A program made the translations under genes and the position numbers. Under the pieces are notes generated by a model that was given only the letters and a program-made list of their open reading frames with translations, did not search any database and had not been told where the DNA came from. Below, piece by piece: positions 9,159 to 18,257 of a DNA stretch of 64,000 nt. Each line of letters starts with the position of its first letter. Position 1 is the first letter of the stretch. Origin of the DNA: Muricomes intestini (GTDB lineage Bacteria; Bacillota; Clostridia; Lachnospirales; Lachnospiraceae); NCBI RefSeq assembly GCF_004346165.1, contig NZ_SLZZ01000006.1:1-64000 (forward strand). The letters are read 5' to 3'.

Positions 9159-11306
9159 ATGAAAGTGAGAATTGGAATTGATGTAGGTGGAACATTTACA
9201 GATGCAGCACTGATAAATAATGAGACATTTGAACTGATTGGGACTGAAAAGATACCAACTACCCACACTGCGGCTACAGGAGTAGCTGCAGGTATCATAG
9301 AAGTACTTGAAAAAATAATGAACAAATACTCTATTGATCCCAAAGACGTTACGTTTATTGCGCATGGTACAACTCAGGCAACGAATGCATTGTTAGAAGG
9401 GGATGTTGCAAAAGTAGGCATTGTAACTTTAGGGAGCGGATTAGAAGGTTTAAAGTCAAAATCGGATACAAATATGGGTGAAATTAAACTTGCCAATTCC
9501 AAGTATTTAGGCACCAGCAATAGATATGTCGATACTAAATCTGCTACATTTGAAAAAGATATTAATCAGGCTGTTGATTCGTTAATAGAAGATGGCTGTG
9601 AATCAATTGTAGCAGCGGAAGCGTTTAGTGTGGATAAACCTGAAAATGAAGATACGGTTATAAAGAAATGCTTAGAAAAAGACATACCAGGAACGGCAAC
9701 AGCGGAAATTTCCAAATTGTATGGTCTAAAAGTGCGTACAAGGACGGCTGTTATTAATGCAAGTATTATGCCTAAAATGTTGGATACGGCAAATATGACT
9801 GCGAATAGTATTGAACAGGCAGGCATAAGCGCAAAGCTAATGGTAATGCGCTGCGACGGCGGAGTCATGACTGTTGATGATGTGAGGGAACATCCTATTT
9901 TAACCATTTTATCCGGGCCTGCCGCAGGTGTTGCGGGCGCATTAATGTATGAGAAGTTAACAGATGGAATTTTTCTTGAAGTGGGTGGCACAAGTACGGA
10001 TATATCTTGCGTAAAGGATGGAAAGGTTATGATCGGTTATTCACAGGTAGGAGGTCATAAAACATTTCTGACTTCATTAGATGTTAGAACGGTAGGTATC
10101 GGTGGAGGAAGCATGATTCAAATAAAGGATGACAAACTTGTTGGGGTTGGGCCGCGTAGTGTACATATTGCTGGATTTGATTATGAAGTATTCACAAATG
10201 ATGGAGACATTGATGAGCCTCAATTATGTTCTGTTAAACTGACAGATACAGATGCGGAATATGCTTATGTTAAATGTAAAAGTGGCAGGAGTTATGCACT
10301 TACATTATCAGGTGCAGCAAATATTGCCGGATATGTGAAAGATGGAGACTATGCCAAAGGAAATGAAAAAGAAGCAGTAAAAGCCTGGAAACCATTGGCG
10401 GATAAAATGAATCTATCGGTTGAAGAGGTTGTAAATCTTGCATTAGAATATGCGGCTAATAAAAATTCAAAAGTTGTTCAAAGTTTAATTATAGATTATG
10501 AGATGAACCCAAATACATTAGTTATGGTAGGCGGCGGTGGGGGGGCCTCCAGTGTTGTTCCACATTTAGCTAGGCATATGGGGTATAAATTTAGATTGGC
10601 CAAAAATGCACCTGTTATTTCAACAATTGGTGTAGCTCTTGCTTTGGTAAGAGACAGCGTTGAGAGAACGATCATGAATCCGACGGAAGAAGATATACTA
10701 AAAGTAAGAAAAGAAGCTAAGGAAAAAGCAGTAAGATCAGGGGCAGCACCGGATTCGGTTACAGTCCATGTAGAAGTTGAACCGCAGAAGAATATAGTAC
10801 GTGCCATAGCAATAGGTAATACGGAGCTAAGATCAAAGGACCTGACAAAGAGCAAAATTGATGAAAAAGCAGCTCTTGATATTGTATCTGATAATTTACA
10901 GATTCCTGCTAAAAAGTTAACGATAAAAGCAAAAAACAATCAAATGTACGCTATAATGGGAGAAACTTGCAATAAGAAGTTATTTGGTCTGATTAAGCAA
11001 AAAAGGCATCCATTACGATTAATTGATGATGAAGGCATCATCAGACTTCAAAAAGATAACGCTCATGTTTCGAGTATTAATGGAGACCATTGGACGGAAA
11101 AAATTAATAAGATAATAATGGAGAATTCCATTTATGGAGATGGAGGGAAACAGCTTCCAAGTGTCTACATTGTATATGGGAAAAATATTATTAATTTATC
11201 AGGTCTGTCTAGTGTGGGCCATATGATTTCTGTAGCAAAGGCGGAATTAGCATCCGTTGACGAAAATGATCATTTAATATGTATTTGTACAGAAAGGGCA
11301 AGCTAG
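9159..11306 (+). CDS. Hydantoinase/oxoprolinase family protein (HyuA-like)
   Basis: 715 aa, family length ~650-720. The N-terminus RIGIDVGGTFTDAAL and the later AHGTTQATNALLEG, LSGPAAGVAGA and EVGGTSTDIS are hallmarks of the actin-like ATPase fold of hydantoinase A/oxoprolinase/acetophenone carboxylase subunits. These enzymes use ATP to open or carboxylate 5-membered amides or related carbonyl compounds. No HyuB partner is adjacent, which is unusual, although some members act alone. It lies 29 bp after the carrier, with AAGGAG upstream. The C-terminal ~150 residues are less conserved to the eye. The actual substrate is unknown. Confidence 0.85.
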   Translation: MKVRIGIDVGGTFTDAALINNETFELIGTEKIPTTHTAATGVAAGIIEVLEKIMNKYSIDPKDVTFIAHGTTQATNALLEGDVAKVGIVTLGSGLEGLKSKSDTNMGEIKLANSKYLGTSNRYVDTKSATFEKDINQAVDSLIEDGCESIVAAEAFSVDKPENEDTVIKKCLEKDIPGTATAEISKLYGLKVRTRTAVINASIMPKMLDTANMTANSIEQAGISAKLMVMRCDGGVMTVDDVREHPILTILSGPAAGVAGALMYEKLTDGIFLEVGGTSTDISCVKDGKVMIGYSQVGGHKTFLTSLDVRTVGIGGGSMIQIKDDKLVGVGPRSVHIAGFDYEVFTNDGDIDEPQLCSVKLTDTDAEYAYVKCKSGRSYALTLSGAANIAGYVKDGDYAKGNEKEAVKAWKPLADKMNLSVEEVVNLALEYAANKNSKVVQSLIIDYEMNPNTLVMVGGGGGASSVVPHLARHMGYKFRLAKNAPVISTIGVALALVRDSVERTIMNPTEEDILKVRKEAKEKAVRSGAAPDSVTVHVEVEPQKNIVRAIAIGNTELRSKDLTKSKIDEKAALDIVSDNLQIPAKKLTIKAKNNQMYAIMGETCNKKLFGLIKQKRHPLRLIDDEGIIRLQKDNAHVSSINGDHWTEKINKIIMENSIYGDGGKQLPSVYIVYGKNIINLSGLSSVGHMISVAKAELASVDENDHLICICTERAS

Positions 11307-11313
11307 AACTTAA

Positions 11314-11859
11314 ATGAATATAGAATTTAAAAATAATATTGCAAGCTTTAACTCTCTTGATGAGCAATTGTCGATATTAAGTACAGATCCCAAAAGCGAT
11401 AAGATTTATAAAAGGGATAGGCTTCTGCTCATAGAAAAGGCAGAAGCAATGGGGAGAAACGCTGCGAAGAATATAATTTCAGACTCAGCATGGAAAGAAA
11501 ATCCAACTCTTGTTCAGTACATTGAAGATATGGGCATTAAAATTATTCATGAAGATAAAGACTTTTTAGTGAAAGACATACGCTATTGTGCAGAAATTTA
11601 TCCTAAAAAGAAATCAATTTATTTATATGACCGGGCAATAAAAAAATGGGCAAGAGACCAAGGATATAATGTAGAAACGGCTGAGACATTTATATTAGCT
11701 CATGAGTTTTACCATTACATAGAATTCACAAATAATAACTTTGCATCTAATCTTTATAGTACACCTATAATTAAAATAAGAAGGGTGGAAATTGGCAAGT
11801 CAGGGATTATGAAACTGTCGGAAATTGCGGGCAATGCCTTTGCATATGAGTTGTTTTAA
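11314..11859 (+). CDS. ImmA/IrrE-like putative zinc metallopeptidase
   Basis: 181 aa, not a recognised named family. Near the C-terminus it has HEFYH, a zincin HExxH motif, followed ~30 residues later by EIAGNAFAYELF. That arrangement recalls the third-ligand helix (E..AN.FA..LL) of ImmA/IrrE-type peptidases. The N-terminal part is charged and helical with no signal peptide, so the protein is probably cytoplasmic. It starts 7 bp after the HyuA-like gene and has only a weak ribosome site, suggesting coupling. ImmA/IrrE proteins usually cleave a repressor, so this one could act on the ROK regulator or a sensor, but nothing in the sequence proves it. Confidence 0.6.
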   Translation: MNIEFKNNIASFNSLDEQLSILSTDPKSDKIYKRDRLLLIEKAEAMGRNAAKNIISDSAWKENPTLVQYIEDMGIKIIHEDKDFLVKDIRYCAEIYPKKKSIYLYDRAIKKWARDQGYNVETAETFILAHEFYHYIEFTNNNFASNLYSTPIIKIRRVEIGKSGIMKLSEIAGNAFAYELF

Positions 11860-11892
11860 GCTTTTTATAGCGCTGAAAGGAGTATATATTTT

Positions 11893-13191
11893 ATGAAGAA
11901 AATAGAAATATTTGAACAAGCAATGATAGTGGGCAATTATGACGTGGTCGTTTGTGGAGGTGGACCCGCAGGATTTATTGCGGCAATAGCAGCTGCCCGA
12001 GGAGGCGCATCAGTTGCGATTGTTGAGCAATATGGTTTTTTAGGAGGAATGGCAACAGCAGGTTTAGTTGCGCCAATTAGTAGATTTAATCTGAAAGGCC
12101 GCAGAATGATTGGGGGTATTCCTTGGGAATTTATTGAAAGATTGAAAGAAATGGGTGGGGCAATTGTGGAAAATCCGCCGGGAAATATATCATTTATGCC
12201 TGAAAAGTATAAATTGATTGCACAACGTTTAGTATTGGAAGCAGGGGTAGATTTATATTTTCACTGTTATCTTACCGGATGCCTAAAGAAGGACAATGAA
12301 ATCACTCATATTATATTTCATACAAAAGAGGGGATGCAGTCAATCACAGGACGCTATTTTATCGATTGTACAGGGGATGCTGATTTGGCCTGGTATGCAG
12401 ATGTGCCAATGCAACCTAAGTCTAATCCTTTACAACCGGCATCATTATGCTTTTGCTTAGGCGGAGTCGATACCGCTAAGTTACCATTAGCCCATCATAA
12501 TCTTGATACAACAAATATGCATGATGTGTCGATTCAGAATGTCTTAAATGAGCTAAGAGAAAAAGAGGGTATTCCGTTATTTGGAGGCCCCTGGTATTCC
12601 AGTATGATAGAAGAAGGATATCTTGCTGTTAATATGACACGGTTTTCTGGGGATATGACTAAAGTTACTGATATGACCAATGCAGAATGCACATTACATG
12701 AAGATGTTTTTCGTATGGTAGAGCTTCTAAAAGAGCATGTGGATGCATTTAAAAATGCATTTTTGGTAACTACCGCACCACAAGTCGGAATAAGAGAGAC
12801 AAGACGTATAAAAGGTGCATATATACTGACTGGTCAAGATTATGTAGAAGGAAGAAGGTTTCCAGATGCAATTTCACGAGGCTGTCATCCGATAGATATT
12901 CATCATGCGGATAATACGAGGCAAAATGTGACATTCTTAGAGAAGTCTCCATATATTCCTTACCGCACATTATATGTGCCGGCCTATCCCAACCTATTGG
13001 TGCCAGGGCGATGCTTTTCGGCAGATGAAACGGCATCTGCATCTGTCAGAGTACAGGCTTCAGTAATGGGGCTGGGGCAGGCAGCAGGAACAAGTGCTGC
13101 TTTATGTGTAAAAGATAATTGCTCAGTTGATGATGTTAATGTTGAAAGCCTGAGAGAAAAATTAATAAGCATGGGCGCTATTCTTGATTGA
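11893..13191 (+). CDS. FAD-dependent oxidoreductase (FAD_oxidored family)
   Basis: 432 aa. A Rossmann FAD motif sits near residue 20 (DVVVCGGGPAGFIAAIAAAR), followed by the flavin-contact region YGFLGGMATAGLV that marks this family. IDCTGDADLA and the C-terminal PGRCFSADETASASVRVQ and MGLGQAAGTSAAL segments complete the FAD domain. It is soluble and lacks a signal peptide. AAAGGAG precedes the start. As last gene of the hydantoinase-like operon it probably oxidises or reduces the transported compound or its opened product; the substrate is unknown. Confidence 0.85.
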   Translation: MKKIEIFEQAMIVGNYDVVVCGGGPAGFIAAIAAARGGASVAIVEQYGFLGGMATAGLVAPISRFNLKGRRMIGGIPWEFIERLKEMGGAIVENPPGNISFMPEKYKLIAQRLVLEAGVDLYFHCYLTGCLKKDNEITHIIFHTKEGMQSITGRYFIDCTGDADLAWYADVPMQPKSNPLQPASLCFCLGGVDTAKLPLAHHNLDTTNMHDVSIQNVLNELREKEGIPLFGGPWYSSMIEEGYLAVNMTRFSGDMTKVTDMTNAECTLHEDVFRMVELLKEHVDAFKNAFLVTTAPQVGIRETRRIKGAYILTGQDYVEGRRFPDAISRGCHPIDIHHADNTRQNVTFLEKSPYIPYRTLYVPAYPNLLVPGRCFSADETASASVRVQASVMGLGQAAGTSAALCVKDNCSVDDVNVESLREKLISMGAILD

Positions 13192-13252
13192 TATAAGGAT
13201 GACAAAAATTAAAGTCCATTGAGCAAAGATTAACAATAATTAATTGGTCAAC

Positions 13253-13285
13253 ATAAAATCTGCTGCTGTTTGGGGCAGGTTTTAT
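13253..13285 (+). terminator. Hairpin terminator after the oxidoreductase gene
   Basis: ATAAAATCTGC pairs with GCAGGTTTTAT (11 bp, one G-U) around an 11-nt loop. It lies 60 bp past the oxidoreductase stop. Confidence 0.6.
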
Positions 13286-13386
13286 GCTGGTGTTTATACT
13301 TTATCCTGTACGTATTACATCAATCGGGTATGGGGCAAACGAGAAAATGTTGTGTAATGTAGTATAATAAATAGGGAGGTAAACAA

Positions 13387-13578
13387 ATAAAAGAGAAGCT
13401 GTTCGATAGGGAAATAGATGAAAATGCGAGTGAGCTTTTGTCAGCACAAAAAATCCTATTGTTCAATCAGATTTACAGCGTTCAAAATAGTATTGCTGCC
13501 ATCGAAGCGAGTCAGGAGATCATTGATGCCGGAAAGACGCCCCCGTGGAAGTCGTTTGGGCGTAGTTTTTCAAAATAA
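13387..13578 (+). pseudogene. Small ORF with ATA in the start position
   Basis: A promoter-like TATAAT (13363-13368) and a strong GGGAGG ribosome site (13374-13379) are followed at the right distance by ATA AAA GAG rather than ATG. The frame then stays open for 63 codons (EKLFDREIDENASELLSAQK... to FGRSFSK). The reading is helical and plausible as protein, unlike the overlapping frame. It may be a gene whose start codon has mutated to ATA, or one that uses a rare start. It runs straight into the truncated ABC ATPase, so a rearrangement may have joined two genes. The family was not recognised. Confidence 0.35.
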
Positions 13579-14236
13579 TGTTTTAGATGATCTGCTGACA
13601 GTAGCGGATAATCTGAATATCCGGGCCAGGTCTCAAGGTCTGCATGGCAATGAACTCAGCAGCCGTATGGACGAATTGCGCAGTATGTTTAAACTATCGG
13701 ACATCTGGAAACGGCCCTATGGAAAACTGTCCGGGGGACAAAAGCGAAAATGTGAAATTGCCCATGCTATATTGGGCAGACCTGAAATTCTCATATTCGA
13801 TGAACCGACAACAGGTCTTGATCCACTGACCCGCACAACTATTTGGAATCTTATACGAGACATGCAGGCACGGCAGGGCATGACGGTTTTCCTTACAACC
13901 CATTACATGGAAGAGGCTGCGGCGGCTGACATTGTTGTGATACTGGAAAAAGGCACGATATGCGCCGAAGGTACGCCAGACACACTGAAAAGCCAATACG
14001 GCAAAGATACTTTGAAGCTGCGGTTTAATGATATAAACGAAGGAATTAGAAAGCTGACTGCTATGGGGTATTCTCCAAATCAGAAAACTGATTATCTAGA
14101 ACTCCCGGTTGAAAGCAGCCATGAAGCTTTGGCAGTTGTAAATAGTCTGGATAACTTCCTTGACTTTGAAATGGTAAAGGGAAGCATGGAAGATGTGTTT
14201 TTGGCTGTAACAGGCCATACAGAGGTGCCGAAATGA
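13556..14236 (+). pseudogene. ABC-2 type transporter ATPase, N-terminally truncated
   Basis: Recognisable ATPase sequence begins abruptly at LGVVFQNNVLDDLLTV (the Q-loop) and continues with LSGGQKRKCEIAHA, Walker B ILIFDEPTTGLDP, the H-loop in TTHYMEEA and a C-terminal specificity domain. The first ~80 residues with Walker A are absent; the upstream in-frame sequence from 13418 looks unlike protein. Without Walker A it cannot hydrolyse ATP. It overlaps the start of the broken permease by 4 bp, the normal arrangement of a drug or antimicrobial-type exporter operon, so this is the relic of such an operon. Confidence 0.75.
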
Positions 14237-15061
14237 GAGAAATAAATGTATTAACTGGCCGGACAATGAAGCTCTATCTTAAAACCCGCTGTCTATTTTG
14301 TTTTCGTTTGTTTATATGTTATTGTTCATCGTCCTTATCAGCCTGTTCTTAGGCGATTATATGGCAAAAGGTATGATAGGGGCATATTGCAGGGGTTGAG
14401 GGTATGGACTTCTCGCATGTACGATGGTTGGTGGACACAACATCTATGGCCGGGGTGTTAATGATTAATTGTATTTTAGTTCCGATGAACGTGCTAACAA
14501 TCATGGTGCAGGACAGCAGCGATAACCGATTGGACAGCTTTCTCGTCAGCGCGGTATCTCGTGATAAGCTGGCGAGTGGCTGAGCCCACAGACTAACATC
14601 CAAATGATAGGTTTGATTATTGCGAATACATTTTCCGCAACAAGCATACTTTTTGCAGTAGCTATGCTGATGAAAAATGTAAGCCTGTACAGCACATTTA
14701 CAGGAATTATGTCTGCCCTGGCTGGATTTGTGACAGGGGCGTTTCTACCCATCGGCATGTTCCCTGCGAACATCCAGAAGGTATTCGCATTTATTCCAAC
14801 TCATCATGGTGCAACTATGATGCGCGAGGTCATGACAAAAGAGCCCCTTGCTGCTACATTTGGCAGTGTTGCGTACCAGACGGTGAAAGGCACTTTTATG
14901 ACTGCACAGGAAATTGTAGATATTTATACCGCAGAGAACGGGTAAGCTATATGTTTGGCGATGTGCAGGTTACATTCCCTGTCATGCTGGCAGTTGTCAT
15001 CGGGTCAGGATTGGTATTTATGATTTTCAGCATATTTTGGATGAAACGTTATAAAAAATGA
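14233..15061 (+). pseudogene. ABC-2 type permease, multiply frameshifted
   Basis: Pieces of one membrane protein occur in different frames: MREINVLTGRTMKLYLKTR, then from ~14290 SFVYMLLFIVLISLFLGDY, then from ~14393 DFSHVRWLVDTTSMAG... to SAVSRDKLASG with a stop, a deletion, then MIGLIIANTFSATS... to IYTAENG with a stop near 14943, then FGDVQVTFPVMLAV to MKRYKK. At least three frameshifts or stops and one missing transmembrane segment make it non-functional. It was the membrane partner of the truncated ATPase upstream. Confidence 0.8.
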
Positions 15062-15234
15062 AGGTGTGGAGCTTTAGCTTCGCCTATGATTGTAATCATG
15101 CAGAAATTTTAACTGCTGCAGGTCATCAATTTCCTGGTCGTAAGGTGTGGAGACTTTATTGATACAAAACAAAATAAAACAGAATAAAATCACAGGTAGC
15201 CTCCTTACTATTGACAATTAGAATGGACAAGTTA
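15062..15234. other. Junction between ABC relic and transposase relic
   Basis: About 170 bp without a recognisable gene between two decayed elements. No clear repeat or attachment site was found. Confidence 0.4.
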
Positions 15235-16146
15235 TTATAAGTTTATGAAGAAACGCATGTAAATATTCTTGTATTCGGTACCGGCTTTCTTGCAATAGGT
15301 AGCATCTGGATCAGCAGGATTCTGTAAAATGGAAGAATTCATATCGGAAGCTGAGGTTTTAAGGCTAAGCGTTTCATCATCGCTTGTCTCTGTCTGTTCG
15401 CTGATCACACGAATAGGCAACTGATATTCGCTGGTTTCATCATAAGCATCGTCACAAGCCGCCTTTAAAACCGCTGCATCATTGAGCACCTGTTTGATTT
15501 TTCCAGCTGTATCTTAACTATGGTTATGACAAAGTACTATGTTATGATTACTATCTTCCAAGTAGTGCTTCAAGCTTTCCGGAAAATTTGAATCTTCTCG
15601 CTTATGCATAAGCTTGCATAGATTCGTAACGCAGGTACAGAGTAATTCCAAACGGTTCATCCTCTTTATATTGGAAGCCACCATCAATGAATCCATACGA
15701 CGCATACCAGAATTAAGGCTCATCATTTGAGCTATTTCCGCGGAAAGGCTTGTGATGCAATTATAAATAAGATCAACTTCAGTACTTTCTTCGTAAGCAT
15801 TGCATCGGGCACGAAAACGCCCCAAAGTCCTGTCATTTAAAGGCTGTTCATCAAAACTGGTCGTATTGCATACTGGAAACGGATATCAAAAGGAAGTGTT
15901 TCGACTATTTCCTCATCAGCAAGACCAAATATTTCTTTCAAAATAAGAGCACCAATAATGACATTGACTGGTGTGTCCGATCAGCAACCACCATATTATA
16001 TGTAAGGGAGACTGGAAGGAAATCATAGACGAATATTTTAGCCAGGCTGTATAAGAATATAAGTATTCTTTCAGCATAGCAGGACAACCAAAAGCCTTGG
16101 GAATGCATTCTAGGGCTTTTTTCATTTTAATAGGGAATTCAACCAC
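15235..16146 (-). mobile_element. IS1182-type transposase remnant, frameshifted and C-truncated
   Basis: Read on the minus strand, the pieces run in order through MKKALECIPKAFGCPAMLKE, YSYTAWLKYSSM, (frameshift) EIFGLADEEIVETLPFDIRF, (frameshift) LGRFRARCNAYEESTEVDL..., RMDSLMVASNIKRMNRLELL and finally NSSILQNPADPDATYCKKAG. This is the N-terminal and middle part of a DDE transposase of the IS1182 group common in Lachnospiraceae. The protein breaks off soon after the DPDATY region, so the C-terminal catalytic half is missing, and several frameshifts lie inside. It is inactive. A ~70-bp trace of the same N-terminus lies at 26610-26680. Confidence 0.8.
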
Positions 16147-16337
16147 AATACAGAGTTAGTACAATATACTTTTGTATATTTGAATATATTTAAAATTATG
16201 AATACAATAAGCAAAAGAGATATCACGCTATTTTGTGCTTAAGGATAAATTAGTGTAATCAATCATATTGTAGATAAGAAGGGTTGTACAATGCAAAGTC
16301 AATGATACAGCACACTAGAGTGTGGGGGTGAAGACTT
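16147..16337. other. Upstream region of the two-component/polyol cluster
   Basis: AT-rich, no gene. A TACAAT at 16287-16292 could be a -10 element for the kinase gene but no convincing -35 was found at the right distance. Confidence 0.35.
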
Positions 16338-18071
16338 ATGAGGGCGGGAAAAAGAAGAGAGAAATCCATGTCAACGCGTATATTTTTAGGAATATTCTTA
16401 TTGTTCCTTTTCATTCTGGTCATTTTTTCTATAATTATTTCTACTCTGTATGGGAAACGTATGGAGGAGATGGAAATTAATTATCATTTGGAAGTCACAA
16501 ACGGGACAAAGGAGCAGTTTAATATGCTTACCTCTATGATTGACGCATACAGCTATTCTCTCGTCAGTAATGGCGCGGTTCAGGAGGCATTGGAAAATGG
16601 CGGCGCAGGTCAGGATGTTGAGCAGATCCGTACATATATCAATGATATGGTACGTATGAATGACAGTATTAATCATGTTCATATACTGGGTATCAATGAT
16701 TTCTGGTGCTCTACAAATATGCAGGACAGCCGGGGATTTTACAGGCAGTATCTGAAAGAATATGTGGAAGGGACAGAGCGCAAAGGAATATGGACAGGTT
16801 TTCACAGTACAGAAGAGGATGACTATCTGAGCAGTACCTCATATATCCGTCCCGTATTTAACAGTGAGACCAAAGAGGTGTATGGGATTGTAGTGCTGGA
16901 TGTTTCCTATGAAAGTATTCATAAACTATTTACGGCTTCGTCTATCCGTTTAAAGGACAAGGCTGTGATTGTAAACAGTGATGGAGTTATTCTGCTGCAA
17001 TATCCCTTACTGGCGGATTATACAGAGGTTCTGCGCAATTATCCCCAGGTGCTGAAGAAAAGTACACAGATTGAGGGAAAGCTTTATAAAAAAGATGTAA
17101 TTATTGTATCCGAGAAAATCAATCTGGCGGACTGGAGTCTGGTGAGATTTGTGCAGAAGGATGCGGCAACAGAGAGTATTCGGGAGATACTGAAAGTGTT
17201 TCAGATTGTTTTGGTGATTACTACCATAATTTCTATCTGCTATACCATATGGCTGACCCGTTCCATCACCCTCCCGATTAAGGAATTAATGCAGGTGTGC
17301 AAAAAGGTGATGAAGGGGGATTTTACGGTTCATGCAGCGGTGAAACGCCAGGATGAGTTTGGCCGGCTGGGAGATACGTTTAACAGTATGATTGATCAGA
17401 TTAATGATTCTTTTGACAAAGAACGCCGGTCCCGCAATCGAAAGGCAGAGATGGAATATCAGATCTTGCAGGCCCAGATAAATCCCCATTTTTTATATAA
17501 TACATTGGATTCCATGAAATGGCTGGCAGTTATGCAGGGAGTGGACAATATTGCGGAGATGAGTACAGCATTGATTAATTTGCTCCAATATAATCTGGGA
17601 AAAGTAGAGGGAGAGACTACTCTTCACAATGAAATTGAGAGTGTCAGAAACTATATTATTATACAAAAGTACCGTTACAGTGACATGTTTGAGTTCACGA
17701 CTATGATTGACGAGGAAGCAGAAAAATGCAGAGTACCCAGATTTATTCTGCAGCCGCTGGTGGAGAACTCAATTATCCACGGCTTTAATGGGGAACGGGG
17801 GAACTATCGTGTCCATATTGCAGCGGTGATTTTTGATGGAAAGCTGCATATACGTGTGATTGATAACGGAATGGGGATGGATGCGGACAGCACGGAAAAA
17901 ATAAACAAAGGACAGGAAAAAAGTACCCGGTTCAGTAAAATCGGGGTTTCCAGTATCAGAGAGCGGATAAAGCTATATTTCGGGGAGGAGGCGGAGCTGA
18001 TCTTTGACAGTGAGCCCAATGTGGCTACCATAGCAGAAATTATTCTTCCCATTATAAAAGAAGAATCGTAA
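16338..18071 (+). CDS. YesM-family sensor histidine kinase
   Basis: 577 aa membrane kinase. A transmembrane helix (~residues 12-35) is followed by an extracellular dCache-like sensor (to ~290), a second transmembrane helix (~291-310), a HAMP segment (RSITLPIKELMQVCKKVMKGD), the His_kinase domain with NPHFLYNTLD (phospho-acceptor His near residue 384) and an ATP-binding domain (LQPLVENSIIHGF, then DNGMGMD). This architecture is the YesM/LytS-type partner of AraC-like regulators that control sugar ABC operons. A YesN-type regulator closes the cluster at 24993. The extracellular domain probably senses the polyol or its bound lipoprotein. Confidence 0.92.
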   Translation: MRAGKRREKSMSTRIFLGIFLLFLFILVIFSIIISTLYGKRMEEMEINYHLEVTNGTKEQFNMLTSMIDAYSYSLVSNGAVQEALENGGAGQDVEQIRTYINDMVRMNDSINHVHILGINDFWCSTNMQDSRGFYRQYLKEYVEGTERKGIWTGFHSTEEDDYLSSTSYIRPVFNSETKEVYGIVVLDVSYESIHKLFTASSIRLKDKAVIVNSDGVILLQYPLLADYTEVLRNYPQVLKKSTQIEGKLYKKDVIIVSEKINLADWSLVRFVQKDAATESIREILKVFQIVLVITTIISICYTIWLTRSITLPIKELMQVCKKVMKGDFTVHAAVKRQDEFGRLGDTFNSMIDQINDSFDKERRSRNRKAEMEYQILQAQINPHFLYNTLDSMKWLAVMQGVDNIAEMSTALINLLQYNLGKVEGETTLHNEIESVRNYIIIQKYRYSDMFEFTTMIDEEAEKCRVPRFILQPLVENSIIHGFNGERGNYRVHIAAVIFDGKLHIRVIDNGMGMDADSTEKINKGQEKSTRFSKIGVSSIRERIKLYFGEEAELIFDSEPNVATIAEIILPIIKEES

Positions 18072-18161
18072 TATTTTTATAATTTTTGAAATATTTATTT
18101 AAAGCCTCCAAAAGAAATTAACAAAGTAATAATAAATTGTTAATTTTAGATAAATCCTGCA

Positions 18162-18190
18162 TTTAGATATGTATAAAATATGTCTATAAT
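18162..18190 (+). promoter_or_regulatory. Promoter for the binding-protein gene
   Basis: TTTAGA and TATAAT are separated by exactly 17 bp, ~67 bp before the gene at 18258. This would let the transport genes be induced separately from the kinase gene. Confidence 0.5.
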
Positions 18191-18257
18191 AAATTTGAGT
18201 TCAATGCATTGATATGGAAAAGTCACTTTATGAAGGAGTTAAGGAGGGTTATGAAGT

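Noticed and set aside
9159-11306. HyuA-like gene as missing hydantoinase of the purine island
   Set aside because: It lies 25 kb away in a separate, differently composed operon and belongs to the ATP-dependent hydantoinase/oxoprolinase family, not to the amidohydrolase-type dihydropyrimidinases of purine clusters.
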